From NCBI RefSeq assembly GCF_031020795.1, contig NZ_JAVHJP010000005.1, forward strand, positions 316,834 through 380,833: a stretch of 64,000 bases of DNA, written 5' to 3'. Below the pieces are notes generated by a model. That model searched no databases, was not told the origin of the DNA, and was given only the letters and a program-made list of their open reading frames with translations. A program made the translations under genes and the position numbers. Each line of letters starts with the position of its first letter. The first letter of the stretch is position 1. Shown here in pieces: positions 43,447-52,694 of this stretch. The stretch is from Hydrogenophaga pseudoflava. GTDB lineage: Bacteria; Pseudomonadota; Gammaproteobacteria; Burkholderiales; Burkholderiaceae_C.

Positions 43447-44421
43447 ATGCCCACCCGCCGCACCACCCTGGCCTGTCTGGCCGCCGCCGCCCTTTCTGCC
43501 ACCGGCCTGGCCGGCGCACAGGGCAAGTACCCCGACCAGACCGTCAAGCTCATCGTCGCCCTGCCGGCCGGTGGCAGCGTGGACATGATCGCCCGCGCGC
43601 TGGGGCAGAAGCTGAACGCGTCGCTGGGTGTGCCCTTCATCGTGGACAACCGCGGTGGCGCCTCGGGCCAGATCGGCATGCCCGTGGTGGCCAAGGCCGC
43701 GCCCGATGGCCACACGCTGGCCGTGTCGCCGGCCTCGTTCCTGACCACGAACAAGAGCGTGTTCAAGACCCTGCCCTACGACCCGGAAGCGGACTTCACG
43801 CCCGTCACGCGCCTGGTCAACCAGCCCATGGTGCTGATCGTCAAGGACAAGCAGAAGTACCCCAGCGTGGCGGCGCTGGTCGCGGCGGCCAGGGCCAAGC
43901 CGGGCGGCATCACCTTTGCGTCTTCGGGCGACGGCAGCCCGCAGCACCTGGGCGGCCTGCTGTTCGAATCGCGCGCCAAGGTGAAGATGCTGCACGTGCC
44001 CTACAAGGGCGGCGCGCTGGCCATCAACGACACGCTGGCGGGCACGGTGGACGTGATGTTCGCGGTGATGCCCGAAGCGGTGCCGCACGTGGCGTCGGGC
44101 AAGCTGCACGCGCTGGGCGTGATGAGCCCCAACCGCTCGCCGGTGCTGCCGCAGGTGCCTACCATGGCCGAGGCGGGCGTGACCGACATGAACCTGTCGG
44201 CCTGGATGGCACTGCTGGCGCCGGCCAAGACGCCACGCCCCATCGTGGACCAGCTCAACCGTGCGGTGCAGGCCGCCTTCGACCCCGAGCTGAAGGCCAA
44301 GCTGGCCGAGAGCGGCATCGAGGTGGCGACCAGCACACCCGAAGAGCTACAGCGCCTGATCGCCAGCGACATCAAGCTGCACGCCGAGCTGGTGAAGTCG
44401 GCGGGACTGGTCCCGCAGTGA
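43447..44421 (+). CDS. Bug/TctC-family periplasmic solute-binding protein
   Basis: The protein has 324 residues. The signal peptide (about 1-24, LACLAAAALSATGLAGAQG) is followed by the Bug signature KYPDQTVKLIVALPAGGSVD, DNRGGASGQIG and FASSGDGSPQHL. Bug proteins bind carboxylates or aromatic acids and are amplified in Comamonadaceae and Bordetella. It is convergent with the hydroxybenzoate-monooxygenase-like gene, so an aromatic acid ligand is possible. No TctA/TctB genes are nearby. Confidence 0.9.
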   Translation: MPTRRTTLACLAAAALSATGLAGAQGKYPDQTVKLIVALPAGGSVDMIARALGQKLNASLGVPFIVDNRGGASGQIGMPVVAKAAPDGHTLAVSPASFLTTNKSVFKTLPYDPEADFTPVTRLVNQPMVLIVKDKQKYPSVAALVAAARAKPGGITFASSGDGSPQHLGGLLFESRAKVKMLHVPYKGGALAINDTLAGTVDVMFAVMPEAVPHVASGKLHALGVMSPNRSPVLPQVPTMAEAGVTDMNLSAWMALLAPAKTPRPIVDQLNRAVQAAFDPELKAKLAESGIEVATSTPEELQRLIASDIKLHAELVKSAGLVPQ

Positions 44422-44459
44422 CCCGGGCTGGCCGGGCACCGGCCAGTGCTGATATCACC

Positions 44460-46370
44460 TCACTTCAGCACGCCCGCGAAGTACGCCGACAGAGCGTCGA
44501 ATCCGTCCAGCGGCAGCACGTTCGCCACGTACTGGTCGGGCCGCACGACGATCAGGCAGCCCTGCTCGCGGTGAATGCCGCGCATGGCGTAGATGTCGCC
44601 CGCGCCCTTGTGGTCGACGCAGAAGATCTTCTCGTGGTCCTGCAGGCCGAGCTTGCCGGTCCTCGGTTTCAGCAGCGAGGGCATCTGCCCGACGTCGAGC
44701 TGGTCGAAGGTGGGCTGGAAGATGGCGCGCACGTCGATGATGGCGTCGATGTCTTCGCCTTCGCGCGTGTGCTTCACCACCGGTGAGGCCGGGTCGTTCT
44801 CCAGCCAGTCGGCCAGGCGGGCCATGGGCGCGCCGGGCTGGCCCACGTCGCCCTGACCGGCAAAGGCGTAGATCCGCCAGCGCGCGTCGGCCTCGGCCAC
44901 GTGGCCCAGCTGCATCTGCTTGGCGTCCGACAGGCGCACCACCGGCGCCGAGTGGAAGCGGCGGCCGATGGCTTCGCCTTTCGCCAGCGCCTGGTGCGTG
45001 CCGGGCGCGAACAGGGTGGAGGTGTCGTACTTCACCGCGGTCCCGCCGGTGAATTCGAGGTTGGCCTTGAACTGGCGGATGATGCGCGGTTCTTCCTTGC
45101 CTTCGCGTTCGGCCTGGGTGGTGGGCGCGGACATGATGCGCGACCACTCGTGGTCGGTCTCGACCAGCCGCCTGGCCTCGGTCAGGCGCTCCTTGCTGTA
45201 GCTGCGCAGCAGGCTGGGGTTGGCCCGGCCCTGCAGCACGTGCACCAGCTTCCAGCCCAGGTTGAAGGTGTCCTGCATGGACACGTTCATGCCCTGCCCC
45301 GCCTTGGGCGAGTGGGTGTGGCAGGCGTCGCCCGCGGTGAACACGCGCGGCGCGCGGTCGCTGCCTTCGGGCACGTCGTCGAACTTGTCGGTGATGCTGT
45401 GGCCGATGTCGTAGATCGACCACCAGACGATCTCCTTCACGTCCAGCGAATAGGGTTGGATGATGCGGTTGGCGGCCGCGATCATGTCGTCCTGCGTGAA
45501 CTTCTTGCTCGCGGCCTTCTCGCCGTCCTTGAGCTTGTCCAGCTCCACGTACATGCGGAACACGTAGCCGCCTTCGCGCGGCAGGATCAGCACGTTGCCC
45601 TCGTTCGCCGACGAGATCAGGCACTTCTGGCGCACGTCGGGGAAGTCGGTGTTGGCCAGGATGTCCATCACGCCCCAGGCCTGGTTGGCCGCGTCGCCGT
45701 GCAGCACGCCGCCGATCGCCTTGCGCACCGCCGAATGCGCGCCGTCGCAGCCGACCACATAGTTGGCGCGCACGGTGCGCGTGGCGCCCCAGTGGATGCC
45801 CGTCGAGTCCTTGAGCGTCACCGTCACCGGGTGGTCGTCGGTGGTCTCGTCGATGGTCAGACCCACCACCTCCCAGCCGTAGTCGGGCGCCAGGCGCGAG
45901 GGCGAGTTCGCCATCACCTCCAGGAACAGCTCGTGCAGCCGCGCCTGGTTGATCAGGATGTGCGGCATCTCCGAGCTGTCGTCGGCCACGTCCTGCACCC
46001 GGCCGACGCGCCGGATGTGCGCGGGGTTGGCCGGGTCGGGCATCCAGAACGCGGTCTGGTTGACCCAGTAGGTCTCGCGCTTGACCTTGTCGGCGAAACC
46101 GAAGGCCTGGAACATTTCCATGGTGCGCGTGTTGATGCCGTCGGCCTTGCCCTTGACGATGTTGCTGGCCATGCGCTCGATGATCATGGTGTCGATCTGC
46201 GGGAACTGCGCCAGCTGCGCGGCCAGGCACAGGCCGGCCGGGCCGGTGCCGGCGATCAGCACGTCCACCTTCTCGGGCAGGGGTTCGTTGACGCCCCGGT
46301 TGCGCCGGTTGGGCGCGGCCTGCCTGAGGTCGGGGTTGCCGCCGCGAAAACCGTCTTTGTAGAACTGCAT
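44460..46370 (-). CDS. FAD-dependent aromatic monooxygenase, 3-hydroxybenzoate 4-monooxygenase-like
   Basis: The protein has 636 residues, close to the length I recall for MobA of Comamonas. The FAD motif is VLIAGTGPAGLCLAAQL. The DG motif is in VVGCDGAHSAVRKAIGG, and the GD motif in RVFTAGDACHTHSPKAGQGMN. A C-terminal thioredoxin-like domain ends with VVRPDQYVANVLPLDGF. QFYKDGFRGGNPDL at the N-terminus is also MobA-like. The reaction would be NADPH-dependent hydroxylation of 3-hydroxybenzoate to protocatechuate, or of a related phenol. The divergent MarR gene parallels mobA-mobR, which supports the assignment, but substrate is not proven. Confidence 0.83.
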   Translation of the reverse strand: MQFYKDGFRGGNPDLRQAAPNRRNRGVNEPLPEKVDVLIAGTGPAGLCLAAQLAQFPQIDTMIIERMASNIVKGKADGINTRTMEMFQAFGFADKVKRETYWVNQTAFWMPDPANPAHIRRVGRVQDVADDSSEMPHILINQARLHELFLEVMANSPSRLAPDYGWEVVGLTIDETTDDHPVTVTLKDSTGIHWGATRTVRANYVVGCDGAHSAVRKAIGGVLHGDAANQAWGVMDILANTDFPDVRQKCLISSANEGNVLILPREGGYVFRMYVELDKLKDGEKAASKKFTQDDMIAAANRIIQPYSLDVKEIVWWSIYDIGHSITDKFDDVPEGSDRAPRVFTAGDACHTHSPKAGQGMNVSMQDTFNLGWKLVHVLQGRANPSLLRSYSKERLTEARRLVETDHEWSRIMSAPTTQAEREGKEEPRIIRQFKANLEFTGGTAVKYDTSTLFAPGTHQALAKGEAIGRRFHSAPVVRLSDAKQMQLGHVAEADARWRIYAFAGQGDVGQPGAPMARLADWLENDPASPVVKHTREGEDIDAIIDVRAIFQPTFDQLDVGQMPSLLKPRTGKLGLQDHEKIFCVDHKGAGDIYAMRGIHREQGCLIVVRPDQYVANVLPLDGFDALSAYFAGVLK

Positions 46371-46419
46371 GGCCTGTCTCCTGGGTGGTGGGCACGGGGA
46401 ACGATTGGTGTGTGGGCAA

Positions 46420-46449
46420 ATGATATCTATGCTTACTAATCCGTGTCAA
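46420..46449 (-). promoter_or_regulatory. promoter of the monooxygenase gene
   Basis: On the minus strand TTGACA (46449-46444) and TATCAT (46425-46420) are separated by 18 bases, giving a good sigma70 promoter that faces the monooxygenase start at 46370. Confidence 0.55.
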
Positions 46450-46472
46450 GACGGTACGTATACTTATCAATC
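46428..46472 (+). promoter_or_regulatory. candidate MarR operators (14-base direct repeats)
   Basis: TATGCTTACTAATC at 46428-46441 and TATACTTATCAATC at 46459-46472 match at 11 of 14 bases, with start points 31 bases apart (three helical turns). The first lies between the -35 and -10 of the monooxygenase promoter; the second covers a TATACT element facing the MarR gene. Binding of the MarR protein could control both directions. Confidence 0.5.
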
Positions 46473-46494
46473 GACTTTCAAACGGAGCGTTGGC

Positions 46495-46914
46495 ATGGAC
46501 TCACTCGACATGGCGGGGCACCTGATCCGCCGGCTGCACCAGCTGTCCACGCAGGTGTTCGTGCAGCGCACGCAGGCGGCGGGCTTCGACCTGACGCCGG
46601 TGCAGTTCGCGGCGCTGGACGCCATCGGTCACCACCCGGGCACGGACCAGGCGACCGTGGCCGAGCTGATCGCCTACGACCGCGCCACCATCGGCGGCGT
46701 GATCGAGCGGCTGGAGCAGAAGGGCTGGGTCGACCGCGTGGTGAGCGAGCGCGACCGCCGCGCGCGCGTGCTGTCGCTGACGGCCGAAGGCGAGCGCATC
46801 CTCCAGGCGCTGGTGCCGGTGGTGCGCGATCTGCAGGACGAGATCCTGCAGGCCCTGGGCGATGCCGACCGCGCGCGTTTTCTCAGGCTGGCGCGCCAGG
46901 CCGTGGGGTCGTAG
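46495..46914 (+). CDS. MarR-family transcriptional regulator (MobR-like)
   Basis: The protein has 139 residues. Its MarR winged helix shows FDLTPVQFAALDAIG, YDRATIGGVIERLEQKGWVD and the wing VSERDRRARVLSLTAEG. It is divergently placed from the MobA-like monooxygenase, as mobR is to mobA in Comamonas, and may release its operator when the aromatic substrate binds. Its 3' end overlaps the convergent MFS gene by 32 bases. Confidence 0.87.
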   Translation: MDSLDMAGHLIRRLHQLSTQVFVQRTQAAGFDLTPVQFAALDAIGHHPGTDQATVAELIAYDRATIGGVIERLEQKGWVDRVVSERDRRARVLSLTAEGERILQALVPVVRDLQDEILQALGDADRARFLRLARQAVGS

Positions 46915-48121
46915 CCGGCGGCGCCACAGCGCGCCGCGCCATGTGCAGCGCCAGGCCCTGCAGCAGGGCCAGCGCCAGCAGGCCCAGCCCGGCGGTGAGC
47001 CAGAGCGCATGCCCGCCCCAGTGCGCCATGGCCAGGCCGAACAGCACCGGCGCAAAGGCCTGCGACACGCGGGCCGGCGCCATCAGCCAGCCCTGGCGCT
47101 CGCCGTAACCCGCGGCGCCGAACACCACCAGCGGCAGCGTGCCCTTGGCGATGGTGAGGATGCCGTTGCCCATGCCGTGCATCACCGCAAACAGCCAGGC
47201 GCCGACCGGCCCGCCCAGCGCCAGCAGCAGCACACCGATGGGGTGACCCGCGGTGGCGAAGCGGCTGGAGAGCAGCGGGTGAGCGCGGCGCAGCAGGCCG
47301 AACTCCAGCAGCCGACCCGCCACCTGCGCCGGCCCGACCAGCATGGCCACGCCCAGCGCAGCGGAGGTCGACAGGCCCTGGGCCTGCAGCAGCAGCGGCA
47401 GGTGGGCCGCCATGGCGGTGCTGGTGAACCAGGCGATGGCGAACACGGCGGCCAGCACCATGGCCACGCCGCGGCCGGCGGTGGCGTGTGAAGGGGCCGG
47501 TGCTGCCGGCGCGGTGCCCGGTACGGCCACGCTCTGCACCGCCGGCGTGGCTTCCACCCGCCCGCGCGGCAGCGCGCTGTGCAGCGGCAGGCCGAGCACG
47601 AGGTGCAGCGCGGCCCAGCCCAGGCAGGTGCCGCGCCAGCCCAGCGTGTCCAGGCCCCATTGCGTGAGCGGCCAGCCCACGGTGCTCGCAAACCCGGCGA
47701 TGAGCGTGATTCCGGTGATGGCGTTGCGCGCGCTCACCGGGTAGAGCCGCACCAGCGTGGCGAAGGCCGCGTCGTAGAGCCCGCTGCCCATGGCCACACC
47801 GATCAGGCACCAGGCGGCCCAGACCTGCCACCCGGCTTGCGCCAGGCCCAGTGCCGCCAGGCCGGTGGCGAACAGAAGATTGGTCACCAGCAGCACCGCG
47901 CGCCCGCCGTGCCGGTCGATGGCGCGGCCCGCGGCCGGCCCGACCAGGGCCGAAATCACCAGCGCCAGCGTGAAGGCGCCGAACACCTGGGTGACCGCGA
48001 TGCCCAGCTCCGCCGCCAGCGGCGCGGCCAGCAGGGCGGGCAGGTAGTAGGACGAGGCCCAGGCCAGGGTCTGCGTGCTGCCCAGCCGCAGCACCACCCC
48101 GGTCTGGCCTGTGTGCCTCAC
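46883..48121 (-). CDS. MFS transporter
   Basis: The protein has 412 residues with about twelve transmembrane helices in two halves. Segments such as GPAAGRAIDRHGGRAVLL (cytoplasmic loop 2-3 motif) and a matching second-half loop are typical of the major facilitator superfamily. A proline/alanine-rich loop (about 195-230) joins the halves. It is two bases upstream of... rather, its ATG lies two bases before the end of the phn HD gene on the same strand, so it may be read through from phnCDE. Substrate unknown. Confidence 0.83.
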   Translation of the reverse strand: MRHTGQTGVVLRLGSTQTLAWASSYYLPALLAAPLAAELGIAVTQVFGAFTLALVISALVGPAAGRAIDRHGGRAVLLVTNLLFATGLAALGLAQAGWQVWAAWCLIGVAMGSGLYDAAFATLVRLYPVSARNAITGITLIAGFASTVGWPLTQWGLDTLGWRGTCLGWAALHLVLGLPLHSALPRGRVEATPAVQSVAVPGTAPAAPAPSHATAGRGVAMVLAAVFAIAWFTSTAMAAHLPLLLQAQGLSTSAALGVAMLVGPAQVAGRLLEFGLLRRAHPLLSSRFATAGHPIGVLLLALGGPVGAWLFAVMHGMGNGILTIAKGTLPLVVFGAAGYGERQGWLMAPARVSQAFAPVLFGLAMAHWGGHALWLTAGLGLLALALLQGLALHMARRAVAPPATTPRPGAPA

Positions 48122-48122
48122 C

Positions 48123-48683
48123 TCATGCGGTCTGGAGCATCAGCTGTTCCAGACGGGGCAGGTAGTGGTCCAGGGGGGGCACCACGCGGGCCGGGTCCTT
48201 GGCTTTGTCGTCGTAGCGCCGCAGGCGCACGGCGTCTGCGGCGAAGGGCTGCAGCAGGAAGGCGCGTGACTCGACGGCGGTGTAGGCCCCGCCCTGCTGG
48301 GCCAGGCTGTGCACCGAGGCGGTGGACAGCGAGGCGTAGTAGCCGCCTTCGGCCTGGCAGAGGTAGCGCTTGGCGTCCACGTGCAGGCGGATCGGCTCCA
48401 GCACGGCGTCGGGCAGGACGCCGCGCAGAAAGGGCAGCACGGTGTACTGGTGCAGATCGTCCTGGCTCATGTCGGTGTCCATGGTACCGGCCTTCTCGGC
48501 AGCGATCAGATGGCCCAGGTCGTGCAGCAGGCAGGCGATGACCAGCTCGTCCGGTTCGCCCGCGGTCTCGGCCAGGTGGGCGCACTGCAGCGCGTGCTCG
48601 CGCTGGCTCACGGCCTCCAGGCCGTACTGCTGTGCACCCCGTTGCTCCAGCAGGCGCACGATGTCGTCGATGTTCAGGGCCAT
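48123..48683 (-). CDS. phosphonate HD-domain oxygenase (PhnZ-like)
   Basis: The protein has 186 residues. The HD motif LLHDLGHLI, REHALQ, LHVDAKRYLC and RLRRYDDKAKDP match the phosphonate-degradation HD family. The Tyr-x2-Glu pair of PhnZ is present as Y20-G-L-E23. PhnZ is a mixed-valent di-iron oxygenase that cleaves the C-P bond of a hydroxylated aminoethylphosphonate. No PhnY dioxygenase is found in the window. It is the last phn gene, ten bases after phnE, so it is in the phosphonate transport operon. Confidence 0.85.
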   Translation of the reverse strand: MALNIDDIVRLLEQRGAQQYGLEAVSQREHALQCAHLAETAGEPDELVIACLLHDLGHLIAAEKAGTMDTDMSQDDLHQYTVLPFLRGVLPDAVLEPIRLHVDAKRYLCQAEGGYYASLSTASVHSLAQQGGAYTAVESRAFLLQPFAADAVRLRRYDDKAKDPARVVPPLDHYLPRLEQLMLQTA

Positions 48684-48692
48684 GGGTGCTCC

Positions 48693-49499
48693 TCAGATCA
48701 TGAGTTTGCGGATGCGGGCGGAGACCAGGTCGATCAGGCTGACGGTGACGATGATGATGACCATCACCGCGGCGGTCTCGCCATAGCGGAAGCCACGGAT
48801 GATTTCCCACAGCACCACGCCGATGCCGCCTGCGCCGACCATGCCGACCACCGAGGCCGAGCGCACGTTGGCCTCGAACCGGTAGAGCGTGTAGGAGATC
48901 CACAGCGGCATCACCTGCGGGATCACGCCGTAGACGATTTCGTGCAGGGCCGAGGCGCCGGTGGAGCGGATCCCCTCGACCGGCTGCGGGTCGATGGCCT
49001 CCACCGCCTCGGAAAACAGCTTGGCCAGGGTGCCCGCGGTGTGGATCCACAGCGCCAGCACACCCGCAAACGGACCCAGGCCCACCGCCACCACGAACAG
49101 CATCGCGAACACCATCTCGTTGATGGCGCGGAAGGCATCGAGCACGCGGCGAACCGGCTGGTGGACCCACCAGGGCGTGATGTTGGACGAGGCCAGCAGG
49201 CCCAGCGGAATGGCCGAGACCACCGCCAGTGCCGTCCCCCAGACGGCGATCTGCAGCGTGACCAGCATTTCCTGCACATACATCTTCCAGTCCGCGAAGT
49301 TGGGCGGGAAGAACTCGCTGGCGTACTGCGCCATGTTGCCCGAGTCGCGCAGCAGCTCCAGCGGTCGCATGTCGGCACCGTTCCAGGAGCCGGCGAGCAC
49401 CAGCAGCACGGCGGCCCAGCCCAGGTACCAGCCCGGGCTGTGCTTCTGTGCGGCGACCCGCACGGCGGCGGTGGCCGGGAGCGAGGACGTTGTGGTCAT
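48693..49499 (-). CDS. phnE: phosphonate ABC transporter permease
   Basis: The protein has 268 residues with about six membrane helices. The PhnE loop [24 protein letters not shown] and [21 protein letters not shown] are diagnostic. ATG at 49499 has CGGAG upstream; a longer in-frame start at 49535 runs into the terminator hairpin and was rejected. It acts with PhnC and PhnD to import phosphonates. Confidence 0.93.
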   Translation of the reverse strand: MTTTSSLPATAAVRVAAQKHSPGWYLGWAAVLLVLAGSWNGADMRPLELLRDSGNMAQYASEFFPPNFADWKMYVQEMLVTLQIAVWGTALAVVSAIPLGLLASSNITPWWVHQPVRRVLDAFRAINEMVFAMLFVVAVGLGPFAGVLALWIHTAGTLAKLFSEAVEAIDPQPVEGIRSTGASALHEIVYGVIPQVMPLWISYTLYRFEANVRSASVVGMVGAGGIGVVLWEIIRGFRYGETAAVMVIIIVTVSLIDLVSARIRKLMI

Positions 49500-49514
49500 G
49501 AGGTTCTCCGGTCG

Positions 49515-49544
49515 AAAAAAAGCCCGCCGCGGCACCGGGCGGGC
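49515..49544 (-). terminator. intrinsic terminator between phnD and phnE
   Basis: Read on the minus strand, GCCCGCC pairs with GGCGGGC across a nine-base loop and is followed by seven T. It lies after the phnD stop (49562) and before the phnE start (49499). It would leave more transcript for the binding protein than for the permease. Confidence 0.8.
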
Positions 49545-49561
49545 CTGGACTCAGCGGCGCG

Positions 49562-50506
49562 TCACTGCAGGGCGGCGAGCTGCTTGTCGATGTCGGCCAG
49601 CCTGGCGGCCTTGTCGGCGGCGGCCAGCGTGGCGTCGGCCTCGATCTTGTTGCGTTTGCTGAACAGGTCGAGTTCGCGGATGGGCGTCAGCTGGGCGTTG
49701 GTCGAGGGCTTGAAGCCCGACAGCTTGGAGATCTTCATCACGATCTCCTTCTCGCGCGCGTCGGACTTGGCGTAGTTGTAGAAGAAGGTCTTGACCTTCT
49801 CCTTGGTGGCCGCCGGCAGGTCCTTGTGCATCACCAGCGGGTCCAGGGGGATCAGCGGCGAGGTCCAGACCACGCGGATCTCCTTGAACTTCTCGGGCTG
49901 GCGCTCTTGGATCTTGCCCAGGTTCTCGCTGTTGTTGGTGGCCACATCGACCTGCTTGTTGGCGACGGCCAGGGCGTTGGTCTCGTGGTTGGCGCTGCGC
50001 ACGATCTTGAAGTGCGTCTTGGCGTCGACCTTGTTCTTGGCAAACACATAGAAGCCCGGCACCAGGAAACCCGAGGTGGAGTTCGGGTCGCCGTTGCCGA
50101 ACGACAGGCTCTTGCCGTTCTTGAGCACGTCGTCCAGCGACCTGAGCGGGCTGTCCTTGTGCACGATCAGGTGCGAGTAGTAACCCTGGGTGCCGTCGGC
50201 GTTGACCATCTGGGCGAACACTTCGCCGTTGGCGCGGTCCACCGCCTCCATGGCCGACTTGTTGCCCAGCCAGGCCACCTGCACCTTGTTGAAGCGCATG
50301 CCTTCGATGATGCCGGCGTAGTCGGGTGCGAAGAAGGCCGTGACCTTCAGGCCGGTTTGCCGGGCCATGTCGTCGATCAGCGGCTGCCAGTCGGCCTTGA
50401 GGTTCTGCGTCGCTTCGGTCGAAATGATGCCGAAATTGATGTCCTGCGCCCAGGAGGCGCTCAGGGTCAGGCCGAGTGTGGCGGCGGCGAGGGTCTGCTT
50501 GATCAT
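49562..50506 (-). CDS. phnD: phosphonate ABC transporter substrate-binding protein
   Basis: The protein has 314 residues. The signal peptide (LAAATLGLTLSASWAQ) precedes the PhnD fold: INFGIISTEATQNLKADWQPLIDDMARQTG, FNKVQVAWLGNKSAMEAVDR, HEIVMKISKLSGF-like region near the end. PhnD binds phosphonates in the periplasm. It is second in the phnC-phnD-phnE order. Confidence 0.93.
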   Translation of the reverse strand: MIKQTLAAATLGLTLSASWAQDINFGIISTEATQNLKADWQPLIDDMARQTGLKVTAFFAPDYAGIIEGMRFNKVQVAWLGNKSAMEAVDRANGEVFAQMVNADGTQGYYSHLIVHKDSPLRSLDDVLKNGKSLSFGNGDPNSTSGFLVPGFYVFAKNKVDAKTHFKIVRSANHETNALAVANKQVDVATNNSENLGKIQERQPEKFKEIRVVWTSPLIPLDPLVMHKDLPAATKEKVKTFFYNYAKSDAREKEIVMKISKLSGFKPSTNAQLTPIRELDLFSKRNKIEADATLAAADKAARLADIDKQLAALQ

Positions 50507-50554
50507 GGGAGTGTCCTTGGCTTCAAGGTGGAAGGGGCGAAGGGATGCCGGCGC

Positions 50555-51430
50555 TCAGGCGGCCTGGGCCAGCGGGGTCGGCCAGGTCACCACGTTCGGT
50601 GCCGGCGCAAGAGAAGGGGTGGGCGTCGGGACTTCGTGCAGCGACGAACTGCCGTTGAGGATTTCGTCGGCCTGCATGCCGTAGAGGCTGCGCAGCAGCG
50701 CCGGGGTGAGTTCGCGCGACGGGCCATCGAACACCACGCGGCCCTGGTGCAGCGCCACCACGCGCGGGCAGTAGCGCATGGCCATGTCGACCTGGTGCAG
50801 CGAGACCACCACGGTGCAGCCGTCTTCGCGGTTGATGCGGGCCAGGATCTCCATCACCTTGCGCGAGGCCTCGGGGTCCAGCGAAGCGATGGGTTCGTCG
50901 GCCAGCACCACCTTGGCGCCCTGCACCAGGGTGCGCGCGATGGCGGCGCGCTGCTGCTGGCCGCCCGAGAGCGTGGAGGCGCGCTGTGCATGGCATTCGG
51001 CGATGCCGACGCGGCCCAGGGCCTCGATGGCGAGCGCGCGTTCCTGCGCGGTGAACCAGCGCGTCCAGGCGCGCCACCAGGGCATGCCGTGCAGGCGGCC
51101 CACCAGCACGTTCACCAGCACCGGCAGGCGGTCGACCAGGTTGAACTGCTGGAACACGAAGCCGATCTGCGAACGGATCCGGCGCACGTCGCGCTGGATG
51201 CGGCCTTCGCGCTGCACGCAGCAGCCCGCCACCTCGATCACCGAGCCGGGTGTGGCGTCGGCGGCCATCAGGCCGGCCACGTGGCGCAGCAGGGTCGACT
51301 TGCCGGAGCCGGACGCGCCGATCAGCGCCACCATCTCGCCGGGCCGGATGTCCAGGTTCACATGGTCCAGCGCCAGTTTGCCGCCGGCGAATCGCTTGCT
51401 CAGGTTCTGGATGCGCAGGGCGGAAGACAT
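50555..51430 (-). CDS. phnC: phosphonate ABC transporter ATP-binding protein
   Basis: The protein has 291 residues with Walker [10 protein letters not shown], signature LSGGQQQR, Walker [15 protein letters not shown] and switch histidine VSLHQVDMA, in PhnC-type context ([20 protein letters not shown]). It is the first gene of phnCDE-HD. A HutC-type operator lies 20-35 bases upstream of its start. Confidence 0.93.
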   Translation of the reverse strand: MSSALRIQNLSKRFAGGKLALDHVNLDIRPGEMVALIGASGSGKSTLLRHVAGLMAADATPGSVIEVAGCCVQREGRIQRDVRRIRSQIGFVFQQFNLVDRLPVLVNVLVGRLHGMPWWRAWTRWFTAQERALAIEALGRVGIAECHAQRASTLSGGQQQRAAIARTLVQGAKVVLADEPIASLDPEASRKVMEILARINREDGCTVVVSLHQVDMAMRYCPRVVALHQGRVVFDGPSRELTPALLRSLYGMQADEILNGSSSLHEVPTPTPSLAPAPNVVTWPTPLAQAA

Positions 51431-51451
51431 GGCAGGGCTCCGTGATCGAAG

Positions 51452-51463
51452 TTATCTAGACAA
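51452..51463 (-). promoter_or_regulatory. candidate PhnF (HutC-type) operator before phnC
   Basis: TTATCTAGACAA is palindromic at all but one pair and contains ATCTAGAC, one base from the GT-x-TA-x-AC pattern of HutC-subfamily GntR operators. A second site with the exact pattern lies between phnG and phnF at 57781. Confidence 0.5.
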
Positions 51464-51539
51464 GTCGCAGTGTCCGGGGCTTGTGTGACAGCTCTTTGAA
51501 GGCCGCGGGAAGCTTTGATGGCGGGGCCGGCCGTGCGGC

Positions 51540-52694
51540 TCAGAGCACCCGCCCGCCTTCGCGCCAGACGCCCCGCACCACCGCCTGGCGGCGTCCGTCG
51601 GGCAGGTCCACCAGCTTCACGCGCACCAGGTCGGCGCGTTGTCCGGGCGCGATTTCGCCGCGGTCGTGCAGGCCGCAGGCGCGCGCCGGGTTGCGCGTGA
51701 CGGTGGCCACCGCACTCGGCATGTCCAGGATGCCGTCGTCCACCAGCCGCACCACGGCACTGAGCAGGCTGCCGGGCACGTAGTCGGACGAGAGAATGTC
51801 CAGCAGGCCCAGGCGCGCCAGATCGGCTGCGGCCACGTTGCCCGAGTGCGAGCCGCCGCGCACCACGTTGGGCCCGCCCATCACCGTCAGCAGGCCGCGC
51901 TCGTGCGCCGCGCGAGCAGCCACCACGGTGGTCGGGAATTCGGACACGCTGGCGCCCTCGGCGTGCGCCTGCTCCACATGGGCCAGCGTGGTGTCGTCGT
52001 GGCTGGCCATGGCGATGCCGTGGGTGCGGCAGTAGTCCACGAAGTACTGGCGGTGCGGGTCGGCGTAGAGCGCCTGCAGTTCGGCGGCGTGCTCCACCTG
52101 GCGCCGGAACTTCTCCAGGCTCCAGCCCTTCTTGCCGGTGTAGTAGACCTTGGCCACGTCGATGTTCTCCCACTGGCGCTGGCCCGGTGTGTGGTCCATC
52201 AGCGAGATCAGCGACAGGCGCTCGTGGCCGTGGAAGGGTTCGAACAGATCGATGGTGTTGGGCGCCGGCAGCTCGCAGCGCACGTGCAGGTGGTGGTCGG
52301 CGCGCAGCAGGCCTTCGCGGGCGCAGGTGTCGATGGTGTCGACCACACCGTGCCAGGTGCTGCCGCGCAGGCTGTCCGGGTCGGCGTCGCCCACGCCCAG
52401 CGCGTCGAACACGGTGGTGATGCCAGCGGCGGCCACCTCGGCGTCGTGCGCCAGGAGGGCGGGCATCTCGGCCCACTGCACCGAGGGGCGCGGCATCAGG
52501 TGGCGCTCGAAGTTGTCGGTGTGGATCTCGACCAGGCCCGGCAGGAGGTAGTCGCCTTCCAGGTCCAGGCCCACCGCGCCCTGGCGGTGGCCGGGGTCGA
52601 TGGAGGCGATGGTGCCGCCGGCCGCCGCGAGGCTGCCTTCGACCACTTCGTCGCCCAGCACCATGCGGGCGTTGCGGAACACGGTGGGGTTCAT
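51540..52694 (-). CDS. phnM: alpha-D-ribose 1-methylphosphonate 5-triphosphate diphosphatase
   Basis: The protein has 384 residues. The amidohydrolase-fold metal motif LVEIHTDNFERHLMPRP, DALGVGDADPDS, LMDHTPGQRQW, ASHDDTT and SSDYVPGSLL are PhnM hallmarks. It removes pyrophosphate from the triphosphate made by PhnI-G-H-L. It overlaps phnL by four bases and is the last gene of the phnG-M operon. Confidence 0.93.
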   Translation of the reverse strand: MNPTVFRNARMVLGDEVVEGSLAAAGGTIASIDPGHRQGAVGLDLEGDYLLPGLVEIHTDNFERHLMPRPSVQWAEMPALLAHDAEVAAAGITTVFDALGVGDADPDSLRGSTWHGVVDTIDTCAREGLLRADHHLHVRCELPAPNTIDLFEPFHGHERLSLISLMDHTPGQRQWENIDVAKVYYTGKKGWSLEKFRRQVEHAAELQALYADPHRQYFVDYCRTHGIAMASHDDTTLAHVEQAHAEGASVSEFPTTVVAARAAHERGLLTVMGGPNVVRGGSHSGNVAAADLARLGLLDILSSDYVPGSLLSAVVRLVDDGILDMPSAVATVTRNPARACGLHDRGEIAPGQRADLVRVKLVDLPDGRRQAVVRGVWREGGRVL

